From: Brachyspira pilosicoli
GTDB taxonomy: Bacteria > Spirochaetota > Brachyspiria > Brachyspirales > Brachyspiraceae
Length of the DNA: 64,000 bases
Assembly: GCF_036997485.1 (NCBI RefSeq)
Contig: NZ_JAWLPU010000002.1
Span: forward strand, 529,350 to 593,349
Direction of reading: 5' to 3'
In this document: positions 36,582-45,455 of the stretch, in pieces
How positions within the stretch are numbered: the stretch's first letter is position 1
Layout of the letters: each line of letters opens with the position of its first letter
Translations under genes and position numbers: made by a program
Notes under the pieces: model-generated
What the model was told of the DNA's origin: nothing
Database searches by the model: none
Seen by the model: the letters and a program-made list of their open reading frames with translations, nothing else

Positions 36582-38048
36582 ATGATTAGAAGATTATTTT
36601 ATTTTATTTTTATAACATTATCTTGCACAAATCTATTTTCGCAAATTACAAAAAATGAAATAACCGAAAAGTATATAAAAGAAAATATAGCTGTATTTGA
36701 AATACAAGATGTGTCTACAGGCTATAGCAAAGATTTAGGAAATAAAGTTACAACATTAATAGAAAATGCCCTCACTAGAATGAAAAGATTTAATATAGTA
36801 GATAGAAAAAATTTAGATAAATACTTAAAAGAAATGGAACTTCAATTAACAGGCATCACAGATAAGCAAGTTATAGAAATGGGAAAAATATATGGATATA
36901 GTAAGGCAATTACAGGTAAAATAACCCATTCAAGTACTACATACGATTATGACAGCTATGATGGAACGGGAACAATATATGCTAATGTAGATTTAGTTTT
37001 GCAGATAGTTGATGTTTCTACAACAAAAATATTATACTCTTCAAAAATAAGCGGCTCTAGCTTTTATTCTATAGATAGATATCCTTCACAAGCTTTTAGA
37101 GATGCTGCCATTGATGAGGCTTGTAATGATTTAGTTTATAAAGTAGCCAACAAAATGAGAAACATTTTTAAAATAACTTTAAAAATATCTGATATTACAG
37201 ATGGAAATATCATACTTTTAGCAGGATATGATCAGGGGCTTAATAAAAATACAAGATTTAAAGTATATTCAAAATCTGAAGATATAGTTTTACCGTCCGG
37301 AAACGTCATAGAAGGAACATATAAAGAAAAAGGTACTTTAAGAATAAAAGATATGGGAAGTGAATATTCTGTAGCAACAATATCAAGAGGAAGAAATATA
37401 CAAGTGGGAGATATTGTAAGAGAAACATATATAGGAAATTTTATTTTTGGGTTTAATATAAACTATGCTTCATACAAAATTAATCCCTTAATAAAAGAGT
37501 TTCAAGGCACAAATTCGGCAGGCAAATTAAAAGTAAATCTAAACAAAAATGACTATGCTTTAGGGATGCATCTTAAATTCGGATATGACTTTCAGCTATT
37601 TTCTCCTAATATGAGCATGGGGTTATTATTCGGTGATTTCTTTAAAACTAGCTATGGAATTGATACAAGGTTTAATTTTGATATAAACATAAAAATATAT
37701 CAGGAAATAGTAAGGTTTGTATTAACTCCTTATGTAGGACTTGGCGTAACTTTTACTGATATAGGCGAAGTATATGGCGGAGATTATCAAAATGGAAACC
37801 TACTAATACCAAACGGAACTAAAATAAAATCAACAGACATTATGTTAGGTATTGGATTTTTAGCAAATATACAGTATAATATAACTGATACATTAGGTAT
37901 AAACGTATCTGCTGGATATAGATTTTATACAAAGCCGATTAATGCTGGAACATATTATGAAGATAATAGCTTTAGTATGCCTGAAGAAATACAAACAGTT
38001 AATCTTACAGGATTAGAGTTTATGGTAGGAGTATATGGACTTTTTTAA
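36582..38048 (+). CDS. CsgG/FlgT-like domain protein with C-terminal beta-barrel
   Basis: 488 aa. A signal peptide (about 1-21; Cys15 might serve as a lax lipobox) leads to a CsgG/LpoB-like alpha/beta domain, about 30-200 (ENIAVFEIQD; ALTRMKRFNIVDRKNLDKYLKEMELQLTG; YSKAITGKITH; LVLQIVDVSTTKIL). About 205-290 resembles an FlgT C-terminal or SH3-like domain (GLNKNTRFKVYSKSEDIV; GDIVRETY). From 295 to the end there are Gly/Tyr/Phe-rich strands ending VGVYGLF, like an outer-membrane barrel. The combination suggests an outer-membrane assembly or secretion factor. Its last 14 bases overlap the next gene. Confidence 0.72.
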   Translation: MIRRLFYFIFITLSCTNLFSQITKNEITEKYIKENIAVFEIQDVSTGYSKDLGNKVTTLIENALTRMKRFNIVDRKNLDKYLKEMELQLTGITDKQVIEMGKIYGYSKAITGKITHSSTTYDYDSYDGTGTIYANVDLVLQIVDVSTTKILYSSKISGSSFYSIDRYPSQAFRDAAIDEACNDLVYKVANKMRNIFKITLKISDITDGNIILLAGYDQGLNKNTRFKVYSKSEDIVLPSGNVIEGTYKEKGTLRIKDMGSEYSVATISRGRNIQVGDIVRETYIGNFIFGFNINYASYKINPLIKEFQGTNSAGKLKVNLNKNDYALGMHLKFGYDFQLFSPNMSMGLLFGDFFKTSYGIDTRFNFDINIKIYQEIVRFVLTPYVGLGVTFTDIGEVYGGDYQNGNLLIPNGTKIKSTDIMLGIGFLANIQYNITDTLGINVSAGYRFYTKPINAGTYYEDNSFSMPEEIQTVNLTGLEFMVGVYGLF

Positions 38049-38634
38049 AAATATAATACTATTTTTATTGTTTGCTAAAATATCTTTTGGAGCTTTTTAT
38101 TTTGCGCCTTCTACAAATATACCAAGTACTAACAGTATACAAAATAATACACCTATCATAGAAAAGAATGAAATACTAAGTTCTGAATACAGCATAGATA
38201 CTAATAGTGTTAAATCTATATTTGAAATGAAAGGAACAAATATTATAAATCAAAATGGGGTTATAAGTTCATCTGTAATACCAGAAGAACCATATAGAAG
38301 TCACCCTTTTAGATATACAGAAGTAACTTTTATACTTGCTGGTTTTTTGTCATATAGTTACGCTTCGCTTATAGTATTTGGATTAGATGCTATAGAAAAC
38401 TCATTTGTTCAGCCATCAACAAGCGGAAGGTCAAGATATAGATCCCTATGGATATCAGCTACAATATTTGAAATTACAGCTGCGGTTATATTTGGAGCTA
38501 CAGTTGCTTATGATAGTTATCAAAGAATATATGGTAAGAAAAAAGATGGATTAAGCTTTAATTTTGTACCGTATTATGAACCATTTCAAAAAGATGCTGG
38601 AATAATGTTTACATTTAACTACTCTTATAATTAA
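38035..38634 (+). CDS. Hypothetical exported/membrane protein
   Basis: 199 aa, no family recognised. Signal peptide (MDFFKNIILFLLFAKISFG), a Ser/Asn/Thr-rich stretch to about 90, two hydrophobic segments at about 100-122 and 142-160, and a C-terminus (FNFVPYYEPFQKDAGIMFTFNYSY) of alternating pattern. The start overlaps the CsgG-like gene by 14 bases, so the two are probably made together. Its end overlaps the convergent FtsB-like gene by 20 bases. Confidence 0.7.
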   Translation: MDFFKNIILFLLFAKISFGAFYFAPSTNIPSTNSIQNNTPIIEKNEILSSEYSIDTNSVKSIFEMKGTNIINQNGVISSSVIPEEPYRSHPFRYTEVTFILAGFLSYSYASLIVFGLDAIENSFVQPSTSGRSRYRSLWISATIFEITAAVIFGATVAYDSYQRIYGKKKDGLSFNFVPYYEPFQKDAGIMFTFNYSYN

Positions 38635-39121
38635 CTACATTACTGCTGCTATGTTTCTTAATAAAAATATGCCTATTAACAAATAACACATAAATAACAA
38701 AGCTAATTGCTAAAAATATAGCTAAAATAATAACGCCTTTAGAATTAATAACTGCCATTTCACTGTCATTTTCTATATATTCTTCAGAACTATAAACACT
38801 ATAAGAGTCTTTATCATTATCACGTAATATTTTCACTATTTTTTCATTTTTAGAGCTATCTAAATAACCGAATGTTTTAGCATACGAAAGTATATATTCT
38901 CTGTCATTTGTAAGTCTATCTATATTATTCAATATTTTTTTCTTTTTTCTATCAAGTTCCTCTATTCTTGCTTTCTTTTTTTCTACAGCCTGTTTTTGCT
39001 TATCTATATTAACAAACCCTTTAGAACTAAATACAAATAAAAAAATCATCAACATTAAACCGAGTACTACTATACTATAAAAAATTTCTGCTCTGAGCCT
39101 TATATTAAATTGCATAATCAT
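38615..39121 (-). CDS. FtsB/DivIC-like septum formation initiator protein
   Basis: 168 aa. A transmembrane helix at about 12-32 is followed by a coiled coil (KQKQAVEKKKARIEELDRKKKKILNNI, about 40-70) and LTNDREYILSYAKTFGYL, matching the L.dDp.YiE..AR...G motif of the FtsB/DivIC family, small bitopic divisome proteins. Unusually, a second transmembrane helix lies at about 130-152 with a basic tail. AAGG precedes the first ATG. Upstream of, and same direction as, the LolCD-type genes is not the case: those lie upstream on the same strand, 72 bases away. Confidence 0.7.
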   Translation of the reverse strand: MIMQFNIRLRAEIFYSIVVLGLMLMIFLFVFSSKGFVNIDKQKQAVEKKKARIEELDRKKKKILNNIDRLTNDREYILSYAKTFGYLDSSKNEKIVKILRDNDKDSYSVYSSEEYIENDSEMAVINSKGVIILAIFLAISFVIYVLFVNRHIFIKKHSSSNVVNYKSS

Positions 39122-39193
39122 TTGAACCTTATAAAATATACACTCTATTATCGGAAGTAAAATCTAAAAATTAATTATGCCTATATTAAAATA

Positions 39194-39904
39194 TCAGTAT
39201 TCTACTATTTTTTCTCCATATTCTAATCTTAATTTCCTATCAGCCATGCTCGCAATAGACAATGAATGTGTTACAATTATTAAAGTAGATGAAGTTTTTT
39301 TAGTCATATCCCATAAAATTTCTCTAATAATCTCAGCATTTTTTTTGTCTAAATTTCCTGTAGGCTCATCAGCCAACACAACCATAGGACTATTAATTAA
39401 AGCTCTCGCAATGGCAACTCTCTGTGCCTCTCCTCCAGAAAGTTCCCCTATCCTATGATGCATTCTATCTTTAAGCCCCACAGTCTCAAGTAATTCTTCT
39501 GCCTTTAAACGGGCATTTTTTTTATCATATTTTAACATTAAAGCAGGTATCATCACATTTTCTATAGCACTAAACTCCCCAAGCAAATTATGAAATTGAA
39601 ACACATAACCCAAAGATTTATTTCTAAACTTAGCTAACTGCCCCTCATTCATCTTGCCTATATTATTGCCGTTTATATTGATGCTTCCAGATGTAATATC
39701 ATCTATACCACCTATAAGGTTTAAAAGTGTGGTCTTGCCGCTTCCAGACTCCCCAGTAATAGCTAATATCTCATTTTTATAAATATCTAAACTTATAGAT
39801 TTTAATACTTCAACCTTTGGAGGTCCAACATAAGTTTTTACTAATTTATCTATACTTATTAAAACTTCTCTATTAGTAACATTACTATTCATATTATTAT
39901 TCAT
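39194..39904 (-). CDS. lolD: ABC transporter ATPase, LolD/MacB type
   Basis: 236-aa ATP-binding subunit. Walker A GESGSGKTT, Q-loop VFQFHNLL, signature LSGGEAQRVAIARAL, Walker B VVLADEPTGNLD. The LolD motif and the pairing with a LolC/E permease point to release of lipoproteins from the inner membrane. The start overlaps the end of the permease gene by eight bases. Gene symbol is by family and context; the broader MacB/FtsE group cannot be fully ruled out. Confidence 0.85.
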   Translation of the reverse strand: MNNNMNSNVTNREVLISIDKLVKTYVGPPKVEVLKSISLDIYKNEILAITGESGSGKTTLLNLIGGIDDITSGSININGNNIGKMNEGQLAKFRNKSLGYVFQFHNLLGEFSAIENVMIPALMLKYDKKNARLKAEELLETVGLKDRMHHRIGELSGGEAQRVAIARALINSPMVVLADEPTGNLDKKNAEIIREILWDMTKKTSSTLIIVTHSLSIASMADRKLRLEYGEKIVEY

Positions 39905-41207
39905 ATCTCAACACCTCGGCAGGTTTATATTTGCTTGCTATATATGCAGGTATTATGGCAAATAAAACAGAAAGTAAAAACGATATAGAAGCAACCATAA
40001 AAACTTGTGAAAAACGTATTATTGAAGGAAGCCCATTGCTTACATAATAAATATCAGGAGGGAAGAAATCAGGCACTATAGGCACAGTTATAGAAGGGCT
40101 TATATGTGCTGGTATAAACCATATAATGCTTACTATAGACTGTAAAAATGCCCTTATAAACTCTAAAGTTTCATTTACATAACTTGCAAGAAGTATTCCA
40201 AATATCACTCCTAATATAGTGCCAACGCCTCCTATTATAGCTCCTTCCAAAAAGAATACTTTAGCTACATTCGAAGGTCTTAATCCAAGGGTCTTTATTA
40301 TAGCAATATCTCTTCTTTTGTCTTTAACGAATATTATCTGACTTGATGCTATGTTTAAAGCGGCTATCAATATAATAAAAGATAATATTAAACCAAGCAT
40401 AAGTTTTTCTGTATGAAGTGCTTGAAAAAAGTTTCTGTCAAAAAGCATCCAAGGCATAACATTATAAAACTGCTTTAATGATAAATCTATATTTTTAGCA
40501 ACCTTATCAGCATCAAAGAAATTTTTTATTTTTACAGCTACACCTGTAACCCCGCCTTCATATCCAAGCATTGCCTGCCCTGTTTTTAGAGGTACTATCA
40601 CCATTTTACTGTCATATTCATAGTAGCCTGTTTTATATATACCCTTTATTGTAAAAGTTGTCTTTTGAGGTCTAAAGCCTTTTTCAAAACTTCCAGAAGC
40701 AGAAACTATATCTATAGTGTCTCCCACAGATAAAGCATAATCGTCCGCCATCTCAGAGCCTATCAAAGCATCATTAGTTCCTAAATTTTTATTGTCCCCT
40801 TCAATAAACTTAAAATACTTAATAAAATCCCTATCTTTTGTAAATATATCATCTTCAAAAGAACGAACTGTAATAAGTGTTGTAAAAGTATATGTACGCA
40901 TTATTGAAGGAAGAACTATATAAGGGTAAATACTTGTTATCTCTTTATTGTCTTTAATATTATCTACAACATACTCATAGTTTAGAAGAGGCTGATCCCC
41001 ATAAGCACTAATATTTATATGAGCCCTCATTCCAAGTATTTTATCTCTTATATCATCTTGAAAGCCATTCATAACAGATAATACAGTAATCATAACCATA
41101 TCGCCCACAAGTATGCCGAGTATACATATCACTGTAATTATAGAAACAAATGAAAACTTCTTTTTAGCTTTTAGGTATCTCACACCTAACATTAATTCTA
41201 ATCTCAA
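39897..41207 (-). CDS. ABC transporter permease, LolC/LolE type
   Basis: 436 aa. An N-terminal transmembrane helix (VSIITVICILGILVGDMVMITVL) precedes a large periplasmic MacB-like domain (DNKEITSIYPYIVLPSIM...), followed by three helices at the C-terminus in the FtsX fold (ALNIASSQIIFVKDKRRDIAIIKTLGLRPSNV). I start at TTG 41207 (MRLELMLGVRYLKAKKK) because GGAG lies seven bases before it and a perfect promoter at 41251-41279 puts the transcription start downstream of the longer frame that reaches 41330. Forms a lipoprotein-release transporter with the ATPase that follows. Confidence 0.86.
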   Translation of the reverse strand: MRLELMLGVRYLKAKKKFSFVSIITVICILGILVGDMVMITVLSVMNGFQDDIRDKILGMRAHINISAYGDQPLLNYEYVVDNIKDNKEITSIYPYIVLPSIMRTYTFTTLITVRSFEDDIFTKDRDFIKYFKFIEGDNKNLGTNDALIGSEMADDYALSVGDTIDIVSASGSFEKGFRPQKTTFTIKGIYKTGYYEYDSKMVIVPLKTGQAMLGYEGGVTGVAVKIKNFFDADKVAKNIDLSLKQFYNVMPWMLFDRNFFQALHTEKLMLGLILSFIILIAALNIASSQIIFVKDKRRDIAIIKTLGLRPSNVAKVFFLEGAIIGGVGTILGVIFGILLASYVNETLEFIRAFLQSIVSIIWFIPAHISPSITVPIVPDFFPPDIYYVSNGLPSIIRFSQVFMVASISFLLSVLFAIIPAYIASKYKPAEVLRYE

Positions 41208-41250
41208 AAGAAAACTCCAAAAAATTAAAAGTAATTTAATTGATGATTTA

Positions 41251-41279
41251 ATTATACTGAAATTTTTTAACTTTGTCAA
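41251..41279 (-). promoter_or_regulatory. Consensus sigma-70 promoter for the LolC/E-LolD operon
   Basis: Minus strand TTGACA (41279-41274), 17-base spacer, TATAAT (41256-41251): a perfect match in both boxes and spacing. It decides the permease start. Confidence 0.8.
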
Positions 41280-41305
41280 AAATTGTATTTTTAAAAATGT
41301 GTTAT

Positions 41306-41905
41306 CAACTTTTTCCCGCCTTCGCACCAATACCTAAAGGTACTCCCTACAGTCGCAGGCACTTCCTTCGGTCGCTTTGCGGGCTTCGCCAAAGTTTTCG
41401 CTCTTCGGGCACGCTTCGCGAAAGTGCAAGTATTATAGCTAATATATTAGGAATATATAATAAGATAATACCAAAATTTCAAGCTAAAAAATGCAGCCCT
41501 TTTGCTTCTTTGGGGCATACCTAAAGGTACTTCCTTCGGTCGCAAAAAGAAGCAGGGGGTTGGGGACTAGTCCCCAAAATATAAAAACAAAAATTGATGA
41601 ACTTAAAAGTTTTCAAATATATAATAAGTTTTTTATTCAACTTTTTCCCGCCTTCGCTGTGCGGACTTCGTCAAAGTTTTTACCCTACGGGTACGCTTCG
41701 CGAAAGTGCAAATATTTTAGCTTTATATCTAAGGAATATATAAATATAAAGGAATATAATATTCTTAGTTAAAAAAATGCAGTTCTTTTACCTCTTTTAT
41801 ACCAATACCGAAGGCACTTCCTACGGTCGCCCTGAAGGACTCCTTTCAGTCGTAAAAGAAGTGGGGGCAGGGCAAAGCCACCATAAATAAAAAATATTTT
41901 TACAA
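41306..41905. repeat. GC-rich tandem repeat island (two diverged units)
   Basis: Two units about 332 bases apart. The shared blocks are CAACTTTTTCCCGCCTTCGC (41306-41325, 41638-41657), ACGCTTCGCGAAAGTGCAA (41411-41429, 41693-41711) and ACTTCCTNCGGTCGC (41361-41375, 41529-41543, 41816-41830, plus a weaker copy near 41340). Local GC is far above the surrounding sequence. Internal palindromes (TTCGCGAA; TGCTTCTTT/AAAGAAGCA) occur. Short open frames run through it but do not keep a common frame, so I do not call a gene. It lies between the permease promoter and the exchanger gene. Confidence 0.85.
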
Positions 41906-41939
41906 ACTTAAAATTTTTTAGTATATATTAAAGCTATGC

Positions 41940-42944
41940 TTACACAGAAGTAGTTTTTAATAAGTATAATACATAAAATATATAAACTACTAAAAATATA
42001 ATCCCCTTTACCTTGTTTAAACTTCTTCCTCTTAAAGTAAATAATAACAATATTAAACCGCTTAAAACCATAATAGAATAGTCTATTAAATAATTTTGTG
42101 CAGCAGGTAAAACTATTCCTCCAAACTTAAATGAAGCTATAGAAGATATGCCAAGCACAGCACCAACATTAAAAATATTGCTTCCAACAATGTTTCCTAT
42201 AGATATATCAGCCTCTTTCTTTGAAGCGGCTATCACACTTGTAACGAGTTCAGGTATGCTTGTACCAACAGCAACAACTATAAAACCAATAATATGCTCG
42301 CTTATAAAATTTCTAAATATACCAGTAACACCTTTCAAAAATATATCAGAACCCACAGCAAGAGCAAATATTGACAACACAATTTTAAATATAGCCCTAG
42401 AAATACTATATGTCTTTGTAGATGATGATACCTCTTTTTCAAATATAGCAAGCTCATCTTTGTCTTTAGAGACAACAGTATACAAATAATAAACATATAC
42501 ACATAGCAAAACTAAAAGTATCACGCCCTCTACAACAGATATCTTATCACCAATTAAACTCTTAGTATTAAAATTAAATAAAGTAATAAGTAATACAGCA
42601 TACATTATAAACATAGAAAGCATAGATACATGATAAGATTTTTTTCCTGCAGCCATATCCATAAACAAAGCAGATACCCCAAGCACAAATACTATATTAA
42701 ATATATTGCTCCCAATAACATTACCAACCGCAATAGCACTCTCTCCCCTCACAGCACCAAATAAACTAACAAAAAGCTCAGGCATAGATGTGCCCATTGC
42801 AACAACAGTAAGCCCTATCACTATAGGAGGAATTTTTAATTTATTCGCAATCATTACACTCCCATCAACTATATATGTACCGCCAAGATATAAAAGAAGT
42901 ATACCCGCAACTGTAAAAACTATATATAATAAAATATTTGTCAT
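41940..42944 (-). CDS. Calcium/sodium antiporter (CaCA family, YrbG-like)
   Basis: 334 aa, about ten transmembrane helices in two inverted halves. Each half has the alpha-repeat: GTSMPELFVSLFGAVRGESAIAVGNVIGSNIFNI in the first and GTSIPELVTSVIAAS...ISIGNIVGSNIFNV in the second, the ion-binding GTSxPE and GNxxGSN motifs of NCX-type exchangers. Inner membrane; exchanges Ca2+ (perhaps K+ dependent) against Na+ or H+. Fifteen bases after the gene at 42960. Confidence 0.92.
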   Translation of the reverse strand: MTNILLYIVFTVAGILLLYLGGTYIVDGSVMIANKLKIPPIVIGLTVVAMGTSMPELFVSLFGAVRGESAIAVGNVIGSNIFNIVFVLGVSALFMDMAAGKKSYHVSMLSMFIMYAVLLITLFNFNTKSLIGDKISVVEGVILLVLLCVYVYYLYTVVSKDKDELAIFEKEVSSSTKTYSISRAIFKIVLSIFALAVGSDIFLKGVTGIFRNFISEHIIGFIVVAVGTSIPELVTSVIAASKKEADISIGNIVGSNIFNVGAVLGISSIASFKFGGIVLPAAQNYLIDYSIMVLSGLILLLFTLRGRSLNKVKGIIFLVVYIFYVLYLLKTTSV

Positions 42945-42959
42945 ATATCAAAATATCCT

Positions 42960-43556
42960 TTAATTGTTTAATTCTGAATCATTATTATTTTCTGTATTAT
43001 TATCAGATTCTATATTATTAGTTTTTTCATTCTTATTATTTTTTTTAGCTATAAGAGATATTATTAAATAAATTATAAATATTATAAGTATTGCTATTAT
43101 TAAAGCCGTAGAAAACCATAATGGAAATAATACCCAAACCCAACTCCATGTAACAGCATTAAAAAGCTTTAGTATTATAAATATAAAAGTTAAAAACGTT
43201 AAAAAAGCAACTGATATATTTAGAATAGGTAATTTATTTTTTGTTTGTACGCTTACTTCATTTGTTTTTGAATTATCTTCGGAAGGGATTTCAGTATTTT
43301 CTTTATTCTCTGTATTATCATTTTTTTCTTTCTTAAAAAATAATGAATAAAAAATGGTAGTACCAACAATTAAAATTACTTCCAAAATTAATAACAGTAC
43401 AATATCTCTCCAATTAAAAGTAATAGTCTTACTCAAGTTTAATAAACTTAATGCTATTATAAGCATAGGTAAAAGTTTGCAAGAAATATTTAAAAGATTC
43501 TTTAAAAAATATAAGCTAGCCATTGTAAAGACATTTTTTATAGTATTAGCTTTCAT
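42960..43556 (-). CDS. Hypothetical four-helix membrane protein (TMEM185/Fragile-X-F-like)
   Basis: 198 aa with hydrophobic segments at about 28-48, 52-74, 110-128 and 138-168, a charged linker between helices two and three (Asn/Glu/Ser-rich) and an Asn/Asp-rich C-terminal tail. The stretch TWSWVWVLFPLWFS recalls the TMEM185/transmembrane Fragile-X-F family. Function unknown. Likely in one transcript with the exchanger gene that follows it. Confidence 0.65.
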   Translation of the reverse strand: MKANTIKNVFTMASLYFLKNLLNISCKLLPMLIIALSLLNLSKTITFNWRDIVLLLILEVILIVGTTIFYSLFFKKEKNDNTENKENTEIPSEDNSKTNEVSVQTKNKLPILNISVAFLTFLTFIFIILKLFNAVTWSWVWVLFPLWFSTALIIAILIIFIIYLIISLIAKKNNKNEKTNNIESDNNTENNNDSELNN

Positions 43557-43717
43557 AATAAAACACCTAATATTATTTTTTTATTTATTATAATAATATT
43601 TTTAATTAAATTCAAATTATACAAACTTAAAAATAATCAAGTTAAGCAATCAATTTCCGACTAATTAACATAATACAATATAGAAATATAAAAAACATAA
43701 AAAAGGATAAAACAAAT

Positions 43718-44029
43718 ATGCAAATTTTTAGCGTAGACTATTTACCTACAAACAATTATGAACTCTTAGGTTTAGTAAAAGGCAATATAGTACAATCAAA
43801 ACATATAGGAAAAGATATATTAGCTTCTCTAAATACATTAGTTGGCGGCGAAGTAACAAGCTACACAGAAATGATAAACGAAGCAAGAGACATAGCTACA
43901 AACAGAATGATAGAAGAAGCTAAAAAACTTGGAGCTAATGCAATAATAGGAGTAAATTACAGCACTTCTTCAGTATTGCAAGGCACTACAGAGGTTGTTG
44001 CTTACGGCACAGCTATTATATTAAAATAA
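43718..44029 (+). CDS. YbjQ/UPF0145 family protein
   Basis: 103 aa, the full length of the YbjQ family of small pentameric proteins. Characteristic pieces: LGLVKGNIVQSKHIGKDILASLNTLVGGEVTSYTEMINEARDIA and GANAIIGVNYSTS, with VVAYGTAI at the end. Sometimes labelled heavy-metal-binding; its role is unproven. AAAAGGAT precedes the ATG. First of three co-directional genes. Confidence 0.9.
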   Translation: MQIFSVDYLPTNNYELLGLVKGNIVQSKHIGKDILASLNTLVGGEVTSYTEMINEARDIATNRMIEEAKKLGANAIIGVNYSTSSVLQGTTEVVAYGTAIILK

Positions 44030-44065
44030 AAACTTAATTAAAAAAATAAAAAAAAAGGATTTTAA

Positions 44066-44725
44066 ATGAGAAGACAAAGCACAGAATTTGAAGATTTAGA
44101 TATGAATGAAGAGGCATGGCGTATATTTAGAATAATGGGAGAGTTTGTTGATGGCTTTGAAACTATGTCTATATACAACAATGCCGTTACAATGTTTGGA
44201 AGTGCAAGAACAAAGCCTGACCATCCGCATTATAAATTAGCTTATGAGACTGCAAAATTATTAGCAGAAAATAAATATGATATCATCACAGGAGGCGGTC
44301 CTGGAATAATGGAAGCAGGCAACAAAGGGGCTTTTGATGCTAATGGAAACTCTATTGGTTTATGCATAGAATTACCTTTTGAACAAAAAACTAATCCCTA
44401 TGTAAAAGAAGAAATTAAGTTTAGATATTTCTTTGCTAGGAAAGTTATGTTTGTAAAATATGCTAAGGCTTTAGTAGTATTTCCTGGCGGATTTGGCACT
44501 ATGGATGAAATGTTTGAAACACTTACATTAGTACAAACTAAAGTATTAAACAAAATACCAATAATAGTAGTTGACAAAAAATTTTATACGGGGCTTATGA
44601 ATTGGATAGAAAAAGATATGATTAATGAAAAGTATATAGACAAAGATGATTTAAATCTTATGCATCATACTGATGACCCTAAAGAAGTGCTTAGTATAAT
44701 TAATAATTTTTATAATAAAAAATAA
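44066..44725 (+). CDS. LOG-family protein (cytokinin riboside phosphoribohydrolase-like)
   Basis: 219 aa, Rossmann-type LOG/TIGR00730 protein. GGGPGIMEAGNKGA at about 78-91 and PGGFGTMDEMFE at about 140-151 are the two nucleotide-binding/catalytic motifs, with the key Arg and Glu present. Family enzymes cleave ribose-phosphate from nucleoside monophosphates (AMP or cytokinin nucleotides). AAAAAGGAT precedes the ATG. Follows the YbjQ gene by 36 bases. Confidence 0.88.
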   Translation: MRRQSTEFEDLDMNEEAWRIFRIMGEFVDGFETMSIYNNAVTMFGSARTKPDHPHYKLAYETAKLLAENKYDIITGGGPGIMEAGNKGAFDANGNSIGLCIELPFEQKTNPYVKEEIKFRYFFARKVMFVKYAKALVVFPGGFGTMDEMFETLTLVQTKVLNKIPIIVVDKKFYTGLMNWIEKDMINEKYIDKDDLNLMHHTDDPKEVLSIINNFYNKK

Positions 44726-44733
44726 ATAAAATT

Positions 44734-45324
44734 ATGTATAAAGTTTTTGTAATTATTTTTATTTTCAGCAATTTTCTATTTGCACAATTAAAAGGGATTC
44801 CAGAGTTTTTTAATTTGGACGGATATAAAACCCTTAAATTTGGCATGAATATGGAAGAAGTTAATAACAAAATTACAAATTATAATACAGAGCTATATGC
44901 TAACTTTCATCAAGAAACTCAATTAAATGAAAAAACAGTTTTAAACATATATAAAAACTCTGATGACAAGTTAGCATATTATTTGTATTTTTATAATGAT
45001 TATCTTTACAGAATAGAAGTATGCAATCATATAGGATACAGCTATAACGATAATGACTTCTACTACCCTTCTCAGGCAACTGATATAGAAAACATAAAAG
45101 AAAAAATAACATTCAAATACGGTAATTCATCTTCCACAGATATAAAATATTATTCATACTATAACAAGCCATTTGAAGAATACACTATATGGTGGTATTC
45201 AGATTTATCAAGCGTATCATTATATGTAAAACCTGATTTAAATAGTTTAGATAAAACTATAAAACTATATTCATATAGACTTTCTTTTTATGATGAAACA
45301 AAATTAAAAGAAATTTATAATTAA
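44734..45324 (+). CDS. Hypothetical exported protein
   Basis: 196 aa. Signal peptide (MYKVFVIIFIFSNFLFAQ) followed by a compact domain containing GYKTLKFGMNMEEVNNKI, a pattern seen in small secreted proteins with a weak G.....E v...l motif, and many Tyr residues. No known family. Eight bases after the LOG gene, probably cotranscribed. One hydrophobic segment only, so likely periplasmic. Confidence 0.7.
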   Translation: MYKVFVIIFIFSNFLFAQLKGIPEFFNLDGYKTLKFGMNMEEVNNKITNYNTELYANFHQETQLNEKTVLNIYKNSDDKLAYYLYFYNDYLYRIEVCNHIGYSYNDNDFYYPSQATDIENIKEKITFKYGNSSSTDIKYYSYYNKPFEEYTIWWYSDLSSVSLYVKPDLNSLDKTIKLYSYRLSFYDETKLKEIYN

Positions 45325-45420
45325 AAATATAATTTATATTTGAATTTAATTAATATTCTAAAACACTTTTTAATAAAGTTATTACTATATATAAAAAAGT
45401 AAAAAAATCAAAAAAAATAC

Positions 45421-45449
45421 TTGACAAAAATATCATTATATATTAACAT
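45421..45449 (+). promoter_or_regulatory. Promoter for the symporter operon
   Basis: Perfect TTGACA at 45421-45426, 17-base spacer, TAACAT at 45444-45449. Predicts a 5' leader of about 200 bases before the first gene at 45660. Confidence 0.6.
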
Positions 45450-45455
45450 ATGAAA

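Noticed and set aside
41208..41330. 41-residue N-terminal extension of the LolC/E-type permease
   Set aside because: It reads across a perfect promoter (41251-41279), and a TTG with GGAG lies downstream.
41273..41772. Open frames of 80-95 codons through the GC-rich repeat (41273-41524 and 41491-41772)
   Set aside because: They follow repeat composition, use different frames in the two units, and lack ribosome sites. Kept as a repeat, not as genes.
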